This document shows positions 1 to 6,450 of a DNA stretch of 6,869 bases, piece after piece; positions within the stretch are counted from its first letter, which is position 1; every line of letters begins with the position of its first letter. The notes under the pieces are model-generated. The model saw only the letters and a program-made list of their open reading frames with translations, was not told the origin of the DNA and searched no databases. A program made the position numbers and the translations under genes. The DNA comes from Pseudomonadota bacterium. GTDB taxonomy: Bacteria > Pseudomonadota > Gammaproteobacteria > Xanthomonadales > Xanthomonadaceae. The DNA is taken from positions 1 to 6,869 of the forward strand of contig JAEXLY010000196.1 in NCBI GenBank assembly GCA_023444765.1, in the 5' to 3' direction.

Positions 1-432
1 AACCACCGGCGCGTTCTCGACCAGCGCCGCCTCCATCACCGCCACCGGCCCGAACCCGCCATCGGGCAGGGCCGCATAGGCGGCCGACAGATCTGCCGGA
101 TGCACCTGCGCCCGCTCCAGGTTGGGCCAGCCGGTAGCCAGCGCGCGCGCCGCGGCATCCAGGTCGCCGGCCAGCAGCGCCGCCTGCACCTCCGGCCGCG
201 CCAGGTGGTTGTCCATGCGGATGAGTTCGCCGCGCAGGTTGGTCGAAGCCACGCTGGCGGCGGTATCGCGTGCCAGCGTGGCACTGGTGCGGCGCGTGTC
301 GTCCTGCAGCCCGCGCCAGCCGCTCCAGGCCAGCCACAGCGCCAGCAGCAGCAGCGCCAGCGACAGCCAGGGCAGGAGGGGCCGTGCCTGCGCGAAGGCG
401 CGCGCCCTGGACGATCGGCTCGTTTCGCTCAT
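1..432 (-). CDS. N-terminal part of membrane-anchored AlgC-type phosphomannomutase/phosphoglucomutase (probable, cut by window edge)
   Basis: An open frame of 144 codons starts at an ATG (432-430) and runs off the left edge of the window without a stop. The protein begins with a basic, Arg-rich stretch (residues 1-18), then a strongly hydrophobic segment at about 19-38 (PWLSLALLLLALWLAW), so it is probably a single N-terminal membrane anchor. Residues 45-144 are Ala/Leu-rich and look like an extracytoplasmic helical or Cache-like sensory region, with an RMDNHLARPEVQAALLAGD stretch. No catalytic phosphohexomutase motif is visible, because that domain would lie outside the window. The function is inferred from context: algC directly follows dut in Pseudomonas (radC, coaBC, dut, algC), and long AlgC forms carry such an N-terminal extension. 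It starts 22 bases after the dut stop, so it is probably co-transcribed with dut. Its ribosome-binding site is weak. Another membrane sensor protein cannot be excluded. Confidence 0.6.
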   Translation of the reverse strand, partial: MSETSRSSRARAFAQARPLLPWLSLALLLLALWLAWSGWRGLQDDTRRTSATLARDTAASVASTNLRGELIRMDNHLARPEVQAALLAGDLDAAARALATGWPNLERAQVHPADLSAAYAALPDGGFGPVAVMEAALVENAPVV

Positions 433-454
433 GTCGTTTATCCGTTGGTCCCTG

Positions 455-922
455 TCAGCGCACGCCGGTATGGCCGAAGCCGCCCGTGCCACGCGCGCTG
501 TCGTTGAAAGTATCCACAAGCTGCAGCTGCGTTCGCACCACCGGCAACACCACCAGCTGGGCGATCCGGTCACCGGGCTGGATGGTGTACGTCTCGCGGC
601 CGCGGTTCCACACGCTGATCAGCAGCGGCCCCTGATAATCGGCGTCGATCAGTCCGGTACCATTGCCGAGCACGATGCCGTGCCGGTGGCCGAGTCCCGA
701 GCGCGGCAGGATCACCGCGCACAGCGTGGGGTCGCCGATATGGATGGCCAAGCCCGAAGGCACCAGGGCCGCGTCGCCGGGCGCCAGCGCCAGCGGTGCG
801 TCGAGCGCGGCGCGCAGGTCCATCCCGGCGCTGCCCTCGGTGGCATGCGCCGGCAGCGGCCACTCGCTGCCCAGCCGCGGGTCGAGCAGCTTGACCTGCA
901 GTACCACGTCCGGCCCGCTCAT
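455..922 (-). CDS. dut: Deoxyuridine 5'-triphosphate nucleotidohydrolase (dUTPase)
   Basis: This 155-residue protein hydrolyses dUTP to dUMP and pyrophosphate, which limits uracil in DNA and feeds thymidylate synthesis; it acts in the cytoplasm as a homotrimer. All five motifs of the trimeric family are present: I at about 30-38 (GSAGMDLRA), II at 73-87 ([15 protein letters not shown]), III at 88-98 ([11 protein letters not shown], with catalytic Asp93), IV at 117-127 ([11 protein letters not shown]), and V at 144-152 (RGTGGFGHT), the mobile C-terminal arm that closes over the substrate. Length and wording are close to the Escherichia coli enzyme (about 151 residues). The ATG overlaps the coaB stop as ATGA, and a GGAG lies 8 bases upstream inside coaB, which fixes the start and suggests translational coupling. 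Nothing appears to be missing. Confidence 0.98.
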   Translation of the reverse strand: MSGPDVVLQVKLLDPRLGSEWPLPAHATEGSAGMDLRAALDAPLALAPGDAALVPSGLAIHIGDPTLCAVILPRSGLGHRHGIVLGNGTGLIDADYQGPLLISVWNRGRETYTIQPGDRIAQLVVLPVVRTQLQLVDTFNDSARGTGGFGHTGVR

Positions 923-1575
923 ACGCTGCGCTCCGCGACCAGCCGCACCAGTTGCGCGGCGACCTCGGTCTTGGGCGCGGGCCCGAGCCTGCGTTCGCCG
1001 CCGTCCCAGTACACGGCCAGCGCGTTGTCGTCGCGCTCGAAACCGCCTTCGGCCGCGCCCACGAGGTTGGCGGCGATCAGGTCCAGGCGCTTGGCCTGCA
1101 GTTTGCCGCGCGCGTAGCGCTCCACGTCGTGGGTCTCGGCCGCGAATCCGACCACAAGCGACGGCCGCCGCGGATGCGCGGCCACCTCGGCCAGGATGTC
1201 GGGCGTGCGCACCAGTTCCAGCACCAGGGTGTCGCTGCCGGCGGTCTTCTTGATCTTGTGCTCGCACACGCTGCGCGGGGTGAAGTCGGCCACCGCCGCG
1301 GCCCCGATGTAGATGTCGGCCGGCAGCGCGCCCAGCACCGCGGCGTGCATCTGCGCCGCCGACCGCACGTCGATGCGCTGCACGCCTTCGGGCGTGGACA
1401 GGTGGACCGGTCCTGCGACCAGGACCACCGAGGCGCCGGCCGCATGCGCGGCGGCGGCCACGGCAAACCCCATCTTGCCGCTGCTGCGGTTGCCGAGAAA
1501 ACGCACCGGGTCGATGTCCTCGAAGGTCGGCCCCGCGCTGACCAGTACGCGTCGCCCCGCCAGCGCCCCGGTCAC
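919..1575 (-). CDS. coaB: Phosphopantothenate-cysteine ligase (CoaB half of a split CoaBC)
   Basis: This 218-residue protein matches the C-terminal half of bifunctional CoaBC. That half joins 4'-phosphopantothenate to cysteine using CTP, in coenzyme A synthesis. Visible family motifs are [16 protein letters not shown] at about 14-29, the nucleotide-binding SSGKMG at 31-36, AAAVADF at 92-98 with the conserved Asp97, KIKK at 107-110 (Lys107 is the likely counterpart of the essential E. coli Lys289), GFAAET at 143-148, and LDLIAAN at 164-170. The proposed start is a GTG at 1575, which overlaps the coaC stop as GTGA, with GGAGG four bases upstream. The open frame continues upstream without a stop, so the start rests on that site and on the domain boundary. 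Together CoaC and CoaB make 401 residues, the usual length of fused CoaBC, so a one-base deletion or sequencing error in an ancestral fusion is a real alternative. Isolated E. coli CoaB domain is known to be active, so a split pair could work. It ends with ATGA shared with dut. Confidence 0.9.
   Translation of the reverse strand: MTGALAGRRVLVSAGPTFEDIDPVRFLGNRSSGKMGFAVAAAAHAAGASVVLVAGPVHLSTPEGVQRIDVRSAAQMHAAVLGALPADIYIGAAAVADFTPRSVCEHKIKKTAGSDTLVLELVRTPDILAEVAAHPRRPSLVVGFAAETHDVERYARGKLQAKRLDLIAANLVGAAEGGFERDDNALAVYWDGGERRLGPAPKTEVAAQLVRLVAERSV
931..934 (-). promoter_or_regulatory. Ribosome-binding site for dut inside the end of coaB
   Basis: GGAG lies eight bases upstream of the dut ATG on the minus strand, inside the last codons of coaB. 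It supports the ATG at 922 as the dut start and coupled translation of coaB and dut. Confidence 0.55.
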
Positions 1576-2123
1576 GCGGCCTCCAGCGCAGCCACGATCG
1601 CGGCCGGCTCGCTGAGCCGGCCCGGCCCGGACTCGCCCTCGGCCAGCGGCCCGTCCTCGGGCCCGACCACCTGGGCACCACGCTCGCGCAGCAGCGCGAT
1701 GTTGGCCTGGGTGGCCGGATGCAGCCACATGCGGTGGTTCATTGCCGGGCACAGGGTCAGCGGCGCGGTGGTGGCCAGGCACAGGGTGCTGACCAGGTCG
1801 TCGGCCAGCCCGTGGGCGAGCTTGGCCAGGGTGTTGGCGGTGGCCGGCGCGACCACGATGCGGTCGGCCCAGCGCGCCAGCTCGATGTGGCCCATCGCCG
1901 CCTCCGCGGCGGCGTCCCACAGGCTGGTGCGGACCGGCCGGCCACTGAGCGCCTGGAAGGTCTGCGCGCCCACGAAGCGCTGCGCGCTGTCGGTCATGGC
2001 CACCTGCACGGTGGCGCCGGCATCGCCCAGGCGGCGCACCAGTTCGGCGGCCTTGTAGGCCGCGATGCCGCCGCAGACGCAGAGCAGCAGGCGTTGTCCA
2101 TGCAGGCCGCGCTGCACTGGCAT
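1572..2123 (-). CDS. coaC: Phosphopantothenoylcysteine decarboxylase (CoaC half of a split CoaBC)
   Basis: This 183-residue flavoprotein matches the N-terminal half of CoaBC, which decarboxylates 4'-phosphopantothenoylcysteine to 4'-phosphopantetheine using FMN. Visible features of the HFCD flavoprotein family are [16 protein letters not shown] at about 17-32 (FMN-binding N-terminus), [10 protein letters not shown] at 78-87 with His79 (E. coli catalytic His75), [12 protein letters not shown] at 92-103, and PAMNHRMW at 126-133 with Asn129 (E. coli Asn125, the substrate-binding PAMN motif). The flap motif reads [11 protein letters not shown] at 159-169: Glu162 stands where E. coli has catalytic Cys158 in ACGDIGPGR. 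The frame ends in TGA right after the domain, and the CoaB domain continues in the -1 frame. The start is an ATG at 2123; a weak AGGA lies 11 bases upstream. It is the first gene of the minus-strand cluster and diverges from radC. Fold assignment is firm; full catalytic competence is uncertain because of the missing Cys. Confidence 0.92.
   Translation of the reverse strand: MPVQRGLHGQRLLLCVCGGIAAYKAAELVRRLGDAGATVQVAMTDSAQRFVGAQTFQALSGRPVRTSLWDAAAEAAMGHIELARWADRIVVAPATANTLAKLAHGLADDLVSTLCLATTAPLTLCPAMNHRMWLHPATQANIALLRERGAQVVGPEDGPLAEGESGPGRLSEPAAIVAALEAA
1580..1584 (-). promoter_or_regulatory. Ribosome-binding site for coaB inside the end of coaC
   Basis: The minus strand reads GGAGG, then four bases, then the GTG start of coaB, whose last two bases are also the start of the coaC TGA. 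This is the arrangement expected for termination-reinitiation coupling. It is the best sequence evidence that coaB has its own start rather than being the far side of an error. GGAGG also codes for Leu-Glu-Ala in coaC, so it could be chance in such GC-rich DNA. Confidence 0.5.
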
Positions 2124-2316
2124 CGTCAGGAAAGTCCTACGCCGGATCCGGTCGACAGCTTACCCGATGGCAGGCGGTCGTCCGGCGGCGGCGCGACCCG
2201 CGGCACGCTGCAATGGCAGCCATGCTGGCGGCCGGGCCGATGCGGCGCCCGACGCGATTTCCCCTGTCCCGCCAGGCCTCGCGCCGGCCGCCAGCGCCCA
2301 CCTGTCGAGCACACGC
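2124..2316. other. Divergent intergenic region between coaC and radC
   Basis: These 193 bases must hold the promoters or leaders of the coaC-coaB-dut cluster (leftward) and of radC (rightward). I see no convincing -35/-10 pair on either strand. A perfect ten-base palindrome, CCGGATCCGG, sits at 2142-2151, about 20 bases from the coaC start, with GTCGAC next to it at 2151-2156. The palindrome could be a small operator but may be chance. No coding or RNA feature is evident. Confidence 0.5.
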
Positions 2317-2991
2317 ATGCGCATCCGCGACTGGCCCAGCCTGGAACGTCCCCGCGAGAAACTGCTGGCGCGCAGCGCCGGCGCGCTGTCGGATGCCGAA
2401 CTGCTGGCGATCTTCCTGGGCTCGGGCCTGCGCGGCCAGGATGCGGTCGCCACCGCCCGGCAACTGCTGGACCGGCACGGTCCGCTGCGTGCGCTGCTGG
2501 AACTGCCCGCACCGGAGATGGCGCGCCTGCCGGGGCTGGGGCCGGCGCGCGCCTGCATGCTCTCGGCCGCCCTGGAGCTGTGCAACCGCTGGCTGGCCGC
2601 GGGCCTGGAACGTGGAGAAGCGCTGACCGACCCCGCCTCGGCGGGGCGCTACTTCGCCCAGCGCCTGCGCGGGCAGGCGATCGAGGTCTTCGCCGTGCTG
2701 TTCCTGGACACGCGCCACCGCGCGCTCGGCTTCGAGGAACTGTTCCGCGGCACCATCGACGGCGCCGAAGTGCATCCGCGCGAAGTGGTGCGGCGCGCAC
2801 TGGCGCACAACGCCGCGGCGGTGATCGTGGGCCACAACCATCCCAGCGGCAATCCCGAACCCAGCGCCGCCGACCGCGCGGTGACCGCGCAGCTCAAGCA
2901 GTCGCTGGCCCTGGTGGACGTACGGCTGCTCGACCATTTCGTGATTGGCGATGGCGCGCCGGTATCGCTGGCCGCACGCGGCTGGATCTAG
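2317..2991 (+). CDS. radC: RadC family JAB/MPN-domain protein
   Basis: The protein has 224 residues, the usual RadC length (about 222-226), from an ATG that gives the family's typical opening ([17 protein letters not shown]). The open frame extends far upstream, but that extra part has no family character. A helix-hairpin-helix-like segment lies at about 65-80 ([16 protein letters not shown]). The JAB/MPN metalloprotease-like domain occupies roughly 104-224, with the zinc-site pattern H-x-H-x7-S-x2-D complete as [14 protein letters not shown] (His173, His175, Ser183, Asp186) and the preceding conserved [12 protein letters not shown] at 151-162. The biochemical role of RadC is unsettled: the original DNA-repair assignment in E. 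coli has been withdrawn, though links to transformation and recombination are reported in other bacteria. It diverges from coaC, as in Pseudomonas, and its TAG stop shares CTAG with the stop of the converging GST-like gene. No strong ribosome-binding site is visible (only GAG about nine bases upstream). Confidence 0.96.
   Translation: MRIRDWPSLERPREKLLARSAGALSDAELLAIFLGSGLRGQDAVATARQLLDRHGPLRALLELPAPEMARLPGLGPARACMLSAALELCNRWLAAGLERGEALTDPASAGRYFAQRLRGQAIEVFAVLFLDTRHRALGFEELFRGTIDGAEVHPREVVRRALAHNAAAVIVGHNHPSGNPEPSAADRAVTAQLKQSLALVDVRLLDHFVIGDGAPVSLAARGWI
2988..2991. other. Shared stop codons CTAG between radC and the GST-like gene
   Basis: The palindrome CTAG supplies TAG on both strands: bases 2989-2991 end radC, and 2990-2988 end the GST-like gene. 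The two genes therefore converge with a four-base overlap and no space between for a terminator; any transcription end must lie within the opposing coding sequence. Confidence 0.9.
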
Positions 2992-3692
2992 GGACGCGCG
3001 GCCGCCAGCGCCTCGTCCAGTGGCAGCAGTGCGCGCATGGCATGGCCGGACGGGAGCGCCACGCCGTCCTCCACCGCCTGCGCGAACCGCACCGCGGGGT
3101 CGGATTCCAGTCGTCGGCGCAGGCGCAGGATGCGCGGATAGTCCGTGGGATCCAGGGCGCCATGGAACGTGGCCCAGCGGGCCACGCCCACGAACACCGC
3201 GTCGGCCAGGCTGGGGCGCTCACCCAGCAGGAAGGGCGCGTCGTCGAGCATGGCCTCGAGCCTGGCGTGGCGGTCGACCGCGGCCTCGCGGCCGAACGTG
3301 CGCAGCAACGCACGCGACGATTCCGTCATGCCGGCGGCCTCCATTGCGATCCAGTACGGCGTGAACGCCGACGTGAACCCGGTGTTGAGGTAGGCCATCA
3401 GCTGCCACATCCGTTCGCACGCGCGCGAACCGGGCGCGAAGCTCACGCGGCGTGCGTGGTCGCGCTGTTCGATCCAGCGCGCGATCGCCAGGGTCTCGGT
3501 CAGCACGCCGCCGTCGTCGCGGATCAGCACCGGGGTTTCGCGGCGGCCGTTGACCCGGCCGTACGCGTCCGTCTGCATCTGTGCAGGCATCTCCACCCGG
3601 GCCAGGCGGTAGGGCTCGCCCAGCCACTCGAGGGCGGCGACCAGGCCCAGGGAACTGCCCTGGGGATAGCCGGTGAGCAGGATGGGGGACAT
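2988..3692 (-). CDS. Glutathione S-transferase-like protein
   Basis: This is a 234-residue cytoplasmic protein with the two-domain GST layout. The thioredoxin-like N-terminal domain spans about 1-78. It includes [20 protein letters not shown] at 11-30 (first strand-helix), RRETPVLI at 50-57 with the cis-proline Pro54, and [16 protein letters not shown] at 61-76, where Glu66-Thr67 correspond to the glutathione gamma-Glu-binding Glu-Ser pair. The C-terminal helical domain spans about 90-220 and contains the typical [20 protein letters not shown] at 154-173. At the site of the beta-class catalytic Cys there is Ser13, followed by Ser14, so this is more likely a serine- or non-cysteine-type GST; the substrate cannot be told. 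The ATG at 3692 is chosen for its GAGGAG seven bases upstream and its fit to the GST start; the open frame runs on to 3779 without family character. It is divergent from the LysR-type gene, its likely regulator. Confidence 0.9.
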   Translation of the reverse strand: MSPILLTGYPQGSSLGLVAALEWLGEPYRLARVEMPAQMQTDAYGRVNGRRETPVLIRDDGGVLTETLAIARWIEQRDHARRVSFAPGSRACERMWQLMAYLNTGFTSAFTPYWIAMEAAGMTESSRALLRTFGREAAVDRHARLEAMLDDAPFLLGERPSLADAVFVGVARWATFHGALDPTDYPRILRLRRRLESDPAVRFAQAVEDGVALPSGHAMRALLPLDEALAAARP

Positions 3693-3796
3693 CACGATCT
3701 CCTCAGTTGGCGGGGGAGATGGATGGTCGTATCGTGGACTTTGCAGGTGAAGACTGCCGGGTTGACACCTATCGTCCACGTATGGAGACCTTTGCC
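3693..3796. promoter_or_regulatory. Divergent GST / LysR control region with a candidate operator
   Basis: This 104-base gap separates the two divergent starts and should hold both promoters. It contains an inverted pair CGTGGAC (3733-3739) and GTCCACG (3774-3780), and the hexamer TATCGT occurs directly at 3730-3735 and 3770-3775, exactly 40 bases apart (about four helical turns). A TTGACA at 3762-3767 is a perfect -35 hexamer on the plus strand, but no good -10 follows at normal spacing. LysR-type proteins commonly bind such divergent regions, so the repeats are candidates for contact sites. This is inference from pattern only. Confidence 0.4.
3699..3704 (-). promoter_or_regulatory. Ribosome-binding site of the GST-like gene
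   Basis: GAGGAG on the minus strand ends six bases before the ATG at 3692-3690. It is a strong Shine-Dalgarno match and decides the start, shortening the open frame by 29 codons. Confidence 0.75.
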
Positions 3797-4678
3797 ATGG
3801 CCACCCGTCTCGATGACTGGTCCTGCTTCGTACACGCGGTGGACGCGGGCGGATTCACCGCCGCCGGTCGCCGGCTGGGGTGCCCCAAGACCACGGTCAG
3901 CAAGCGCGTCGCCGCGTTGGAGGCGCGCCTCGGCGTGCGCCTGCTCCACCGCAGCTCGCGCCGGTTCCAGCTCACCGATGCCGGCCGCGAGGTGTTCGAA
4001 CATGCGCGCGCGGCGATGATCGAGCTCGAGGCGGCGGAAGAGGCTGTGCAGCGGCGCAGGGCCGAGCCGGCGGGCCCGGTGCGCCTCACCGCCTCGGTGC
4101 CGGTCGCCCAGGGCCGGCTCGCGCGGGTGCTGCCGGCGCTGGCGCTGCGCCATCCGCGGCTGCAGCTCCAGGTCCACGTCAGCGACCGCATGGTCGACCT
4201 GGTCCGCGACGGCTTCGACATCGCCATCCGCAGCCACTTCGCGCCCCTGCCCGATTCGGACCTGGTCGCCCGGCCCATGGGTCGCGATCCGGTCGTGCTG
4301 GCCGCCGCCACCGCCTACCTGGACGCGCACGGGTACCCGGACCCGCCGGCTGGGCTGGCCGGCCACGACGGCCTGGTCGTCGGTGCCGAGGCGCGCTGGC
4401 GGCTGGAGAACGCCGAGGGCGCGGCGTGCGAGGCGGCGCCCGTGCCGCGCTTCGTCGCCGACGAATCCACCGTACTGCTGGAGGCGGCGCTCGCCGGCCT
4501 CGGCGTGGTGGCCCTGCCCGCACCGATGCTGGCGCCGGCCCTGGCGGCCGGGCATCTGCGGCGCGTGCTGCCGGAGTGGCATGCGGGCATGGTCACCACG
4601 ACAGTGCTGACCACACACCGCCGCGGCCAGCTGCCCGCGGTGCGCGCGGTGGTCGACGCCCTGTGCGGGGCCGGTTGA
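3797..4678 (+). CDS. LysR family transcriptional regulator
   Basis: The 293-residue protein has the standard LysR-type layout and length. The N-terminal winged helix-turn-helix spans about 1-63 ([20 protein letters not shown] at 6-25, then [21 protein letters not shown] at 26-46 holding the recognition helix, then [15 protein letters not shown] at 49-63). A linker helix lies at about 65-88 and the periplasmic-binding-protein-like effector domain at about 92-290, with [20 protein letters not shown] and [12 protein letters not shown] as typical pieces. It should bind DNA as a dimer or tetramer and respond to a small molecule that cannot be named from sequence. The ATG at 3797 is preferred over the in-frame ATG at 3782 because GGAG (3784-3787) lies nine bases before it and it begins at the usual point of the family. 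Its divergent neighbour, the GST-like gene, is the obvious first target, and autoregulation is likely. The stop is 71 bases before argS. Confidence 0.95.
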   Translation: MATRLDDWSCFVHAVDAGGFTAAGRRLGCPKTTVSKRVAALEARLGVRLLHRSSRRFQLTDAGREVFEHARAAMIELEAAEEAVQRRRAEPAGPVRLTASVPVAQGRLARVLPALALRHPRLQLQVHVSDRMVDLVRDGFDIAIRSHFAPLPDSDLVARPMGRDPVVLAAATAYLDAHGYPDPPAGLAGHDGLVVGAEARWRLENAEGAACEAAPVPRFVADESTVLLEAALAGLGVVALPAPMLAPALAAGHLRRVLPEWHAGMVTTTVLTTHRRGQLPAVRAVVDALCGAG

Positions 4679-4715
4679 ACGCAGCCCCCGATCCGGCCGC
4701 GGTCCGGGCAACCGC

Positions 4716-4721
4716 TATAAT
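4716..4721 (+). promoter_or_regulatory. Probable -10 box of the argS promoter
   Basis: A perfect TATAAT sits 28 bases before the argS start, in the 71-base gap after the LysR gene, and stands out in very GC-rich DNA. Transcription would begin near 4728, giving a leader of about 22 bases. No good -35 hexamer is found 16-18 bases upstream. A five-base inverted repeat, GCGGT (4699-4703) and ACCGC (4711-4715), lies immediately before the box and could be a small regulator or supercoiling-sensitive element, or chance. Confidence 0.6.
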
Positions 4722-4749
4722 TCCCGGTTCCCCGCCAGATCCACACCCA

Positions 4750-6438
4750 GTGAAATCCCAGCTCCGCGGCCTGGTCGAACAGGCCATCGCCACCCTGCGC
4801 CAAGCAGGCACGCTGCCCGCCGACCTCGTCGCGCCCGACTTCGTGATCGAGCGCCCGAAGGACCGTTCGCACGGCGACTTCTCGACCAACGTCGCGATGC
4901 TGCTGGCGAAGCCGGCCAGATCCAACCCGCGCGCGCTGGCGCAGTTGCTGGTGGAAGCGATCGAACGCGGCGGCGACATCGCCTCGGTGGAGATCGCCGG
5001 CCCGGGCTTCCTGAACTTCCGGCTCTCGCCGGCGGCATGGGCCCGGCAGCTGGCGCGGGTGCACGCGCAGGGCGCGGACTACGGCCGCAACGACAGCGGC
5101 GCCGGGCGGACCGCGGGCGTGGAGTACGTCTCGGCCAACCCGACCGGGCCACTGCACGTCGGCCACGGCCGCGCCGGCGCGATCGGCGACTGCATCGTGC
5201 GCGTGCTGCAGGCCAACGGCTGGAACGTGCGCCGCGAGTTCTACTACAACGACGCCGGTGTGCAGATCAACAACCTGGCGCTGTCCACGCAGGCGCGCGC
5301 GAGGGGCCTCGGGCCCGGCGACGCCGACTGGCCGGCCGACGCCTACAACGGCGACTACATCGCCGACGTCGCCGCCGCCTACCTGCGCGGCGACAGCATC
5401 GAGGTCGAGGGCCACGTCGTCACCGGCAAGGACGATGCCGACGACCTCGATGCCATCCGCGCCTTCGCCGTGGCCTACCTGCGCCGCGAGCAGAACGACG
5501 ACCTCGCCGCGTTCGGCGTGTCGTTCGACGTGTACTTCCTGGAATCGTCGCTGTACACCGAGGGCAAGGTGGAAGAGACCGTGCGCGAGCTGGTCGCCCA
5601 CGGCCACACCTACGAGGAAGGCGGCGCGCTGTGGCTGAAGACCACGGACTTCGGCGACGACAAGGACCGCGTGATGCGCAAGTCCGACGGCAGCTACACC
5701 TATTTCGTGCCGGACGTGGCCTACCACCTGAGCAAGTGGCAGCGCGGCTACGAGCGCGCCATCACCGAGCTCGGCGCCGACCACCATGGTTCGCTGGCGC
5801 GGGTGAAGGCCGGTCTGCAGGCGCTCGATGCCGGCATCCCGAAGGATTACCCCGAGTACGTGCTGCACCAGATGGTCACGGTCATGCGCGGCGGCGAGGA
5901 AGTGAAGCTGTCCAAGCGCGCCGGCAGCTACCTCACCCTGCGCGACCTGATCGACGAGGCCGGCGCGGACGCCGTGCGCTGGTTCCTGGTGGCGCGCAAG
6001 CCCGACTCGCAGCTGGTGTTCGACATCGACCTGGCGCGCAGCCAGTCGCTCGACAACCCGGTCTACTACGTGCAGCTCTCGCACGCGCGCATCTGCGGCC
6101 TGCTGCGGCAGCTGGGCGAGCGCGGCCTGGGCTTCGACCTCGACAATGGGCTGGCGCAGCCGCTGGACCTGGCCGATGCGCCGCTGCGCGACCTGCTGAT
6201 CGACCTCTCGCGCTGGCCGGAAATCGTCGCCACCGCGGGCGAGCAGCTTGAACCCCACCTGATCGCGGCCTACCTGCTCGAACTGGCGCAGGGCTTCCAG
6301 ACGTATTACAACGACCATCAGTTCCTGGTGGACGATGCGGCGGTGCGCGATGCGCGCCTGGCCCTGGCGCTGGCGGTACGGCAGGTACTGGCCAATGGCC
6401 TGGACCTGCTGGGCGTACACGCGCCCGAACGGATGTGA
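4750..6438 (+). CDS. argS: Arginyl-tRNA synthetase
   Basis: The 562-residue class I aminoacyl-tRNA synthetase charges tRNA-Arg with arginine using ATP. An N-terminal additional domain spans about 1-90 ([18 protein letters not shown] is typical). The catalytic Rossmann domain carries the HIGH signature as HVGH at 136-139 within [20 protein letters not shown], the [18 protein letters not shown] block, and a KMSKS-like loop, KLSKR, at 386-390 within [16 protein letters not shown]. The C-terminal DALR anticodon-binding domain lies at about 440-562 ([23 protein letters not shown]). The start is a GTG at 4750: no ATG lies near the expected N-terminus, and the protein reads as ArgRS from that point. 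No clear Shine-Dalgarno sequence precedes it, so translation may depend on other features of the short leader. The open frame continues upstream through the LysR gene in another frame, which is not coding. It is followed after 12 bases by a membrane protein gene. Confidence 0.98.
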   Translation: MKSQLRGLVEQAIATLRQAGTLPADLVAPDFVIERPKDRSHGDFSTNVAMLLAKPARSNPRALAQLLVEAIERGGDIASVEIAGPGFLNFRLSPAAWARQLARVHAQGADYGRNDSGAGRTAGVEYVSANPTGPLHVGHGRAGAIGDCIVRVLQANGWNVRREFYYNDAGVQINNLALSTQARARGLGPGDADWPADAYNGDYIADVAAAYLRGDSIEVEGHVVTGKDDADDLDAIRAFAVAYLRREQNDDLAAFGVSFDVYFLESSLYTEGKVEETVRELVAHGHTYEEGGALWLKTTDFGDDKDRVMRKSDGSYTYFVPDVAYHLSKWQRGYERAITELGADHHGSLARVKAGLQALDAGIPKDYPEYVLHQMVTVMRGGEEVKLSKRAGSYLTLRDLIDEAGADAVRWFLVARKPDSQLVFDIDLARSQSLDNPVYYVQLSHARICGLLRQLGERGLGFDLDNGLAQPLDLADAPLRDLLIDLSRWPEIVATAGEQLEPHLIAAYLLELAQGFQTYYNDHQFLVDDAAVRDARLALALAVRQVLANGLDLLGVHAPERM

Positions 6439-6450
6439 GGCAGTAACCCG

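Noticed and set aside
1574..1590. Programmed -1 ribosomal frameshift joining CoaC to CoaB
   Set aside because: No X XXY YYZ slippery heptamer precedes the stop. The overlap GTGA with GGAGG upstream fits reinitiation better. It is not excluded, only less supported.
2065..2316. A possible 84-residue N-terminal extension of RadC
   Set aside because: The full open frame would be 308 residues against the usual 224, starts inside coaC on the other strand, and has no family-like content; the ATG at 2317 fits RadC exactly.
1719..4019. A 766-codon plus-strand open frame running through coaC, radC, the GST-like gene and the LysR start
   Set aside because: It crosses four recognised genes in wrong frames or antisense and has Arg/Ala/Gly-rich composition without recognisable motifs, so it is a shadow frame.
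4699..4715. The inverted repeat GCGGT/ACCGC as a terminator of the LysR gene
   Set aside because: The stem is only five base pairs and is followed by TATAATT, not a run of T residues, so it does not qualify as an intrinsic terminator.
3880..4749. A possible 290-residue N-terminal extension of ArgRS in the same frame
   Set aside because: The extra part overlaps the LysR-type gene in another frame, has shadow-like composition, and is far beyond the ArgRS length. The canonical N-terminus begins at 4750, after a TATAAT box.
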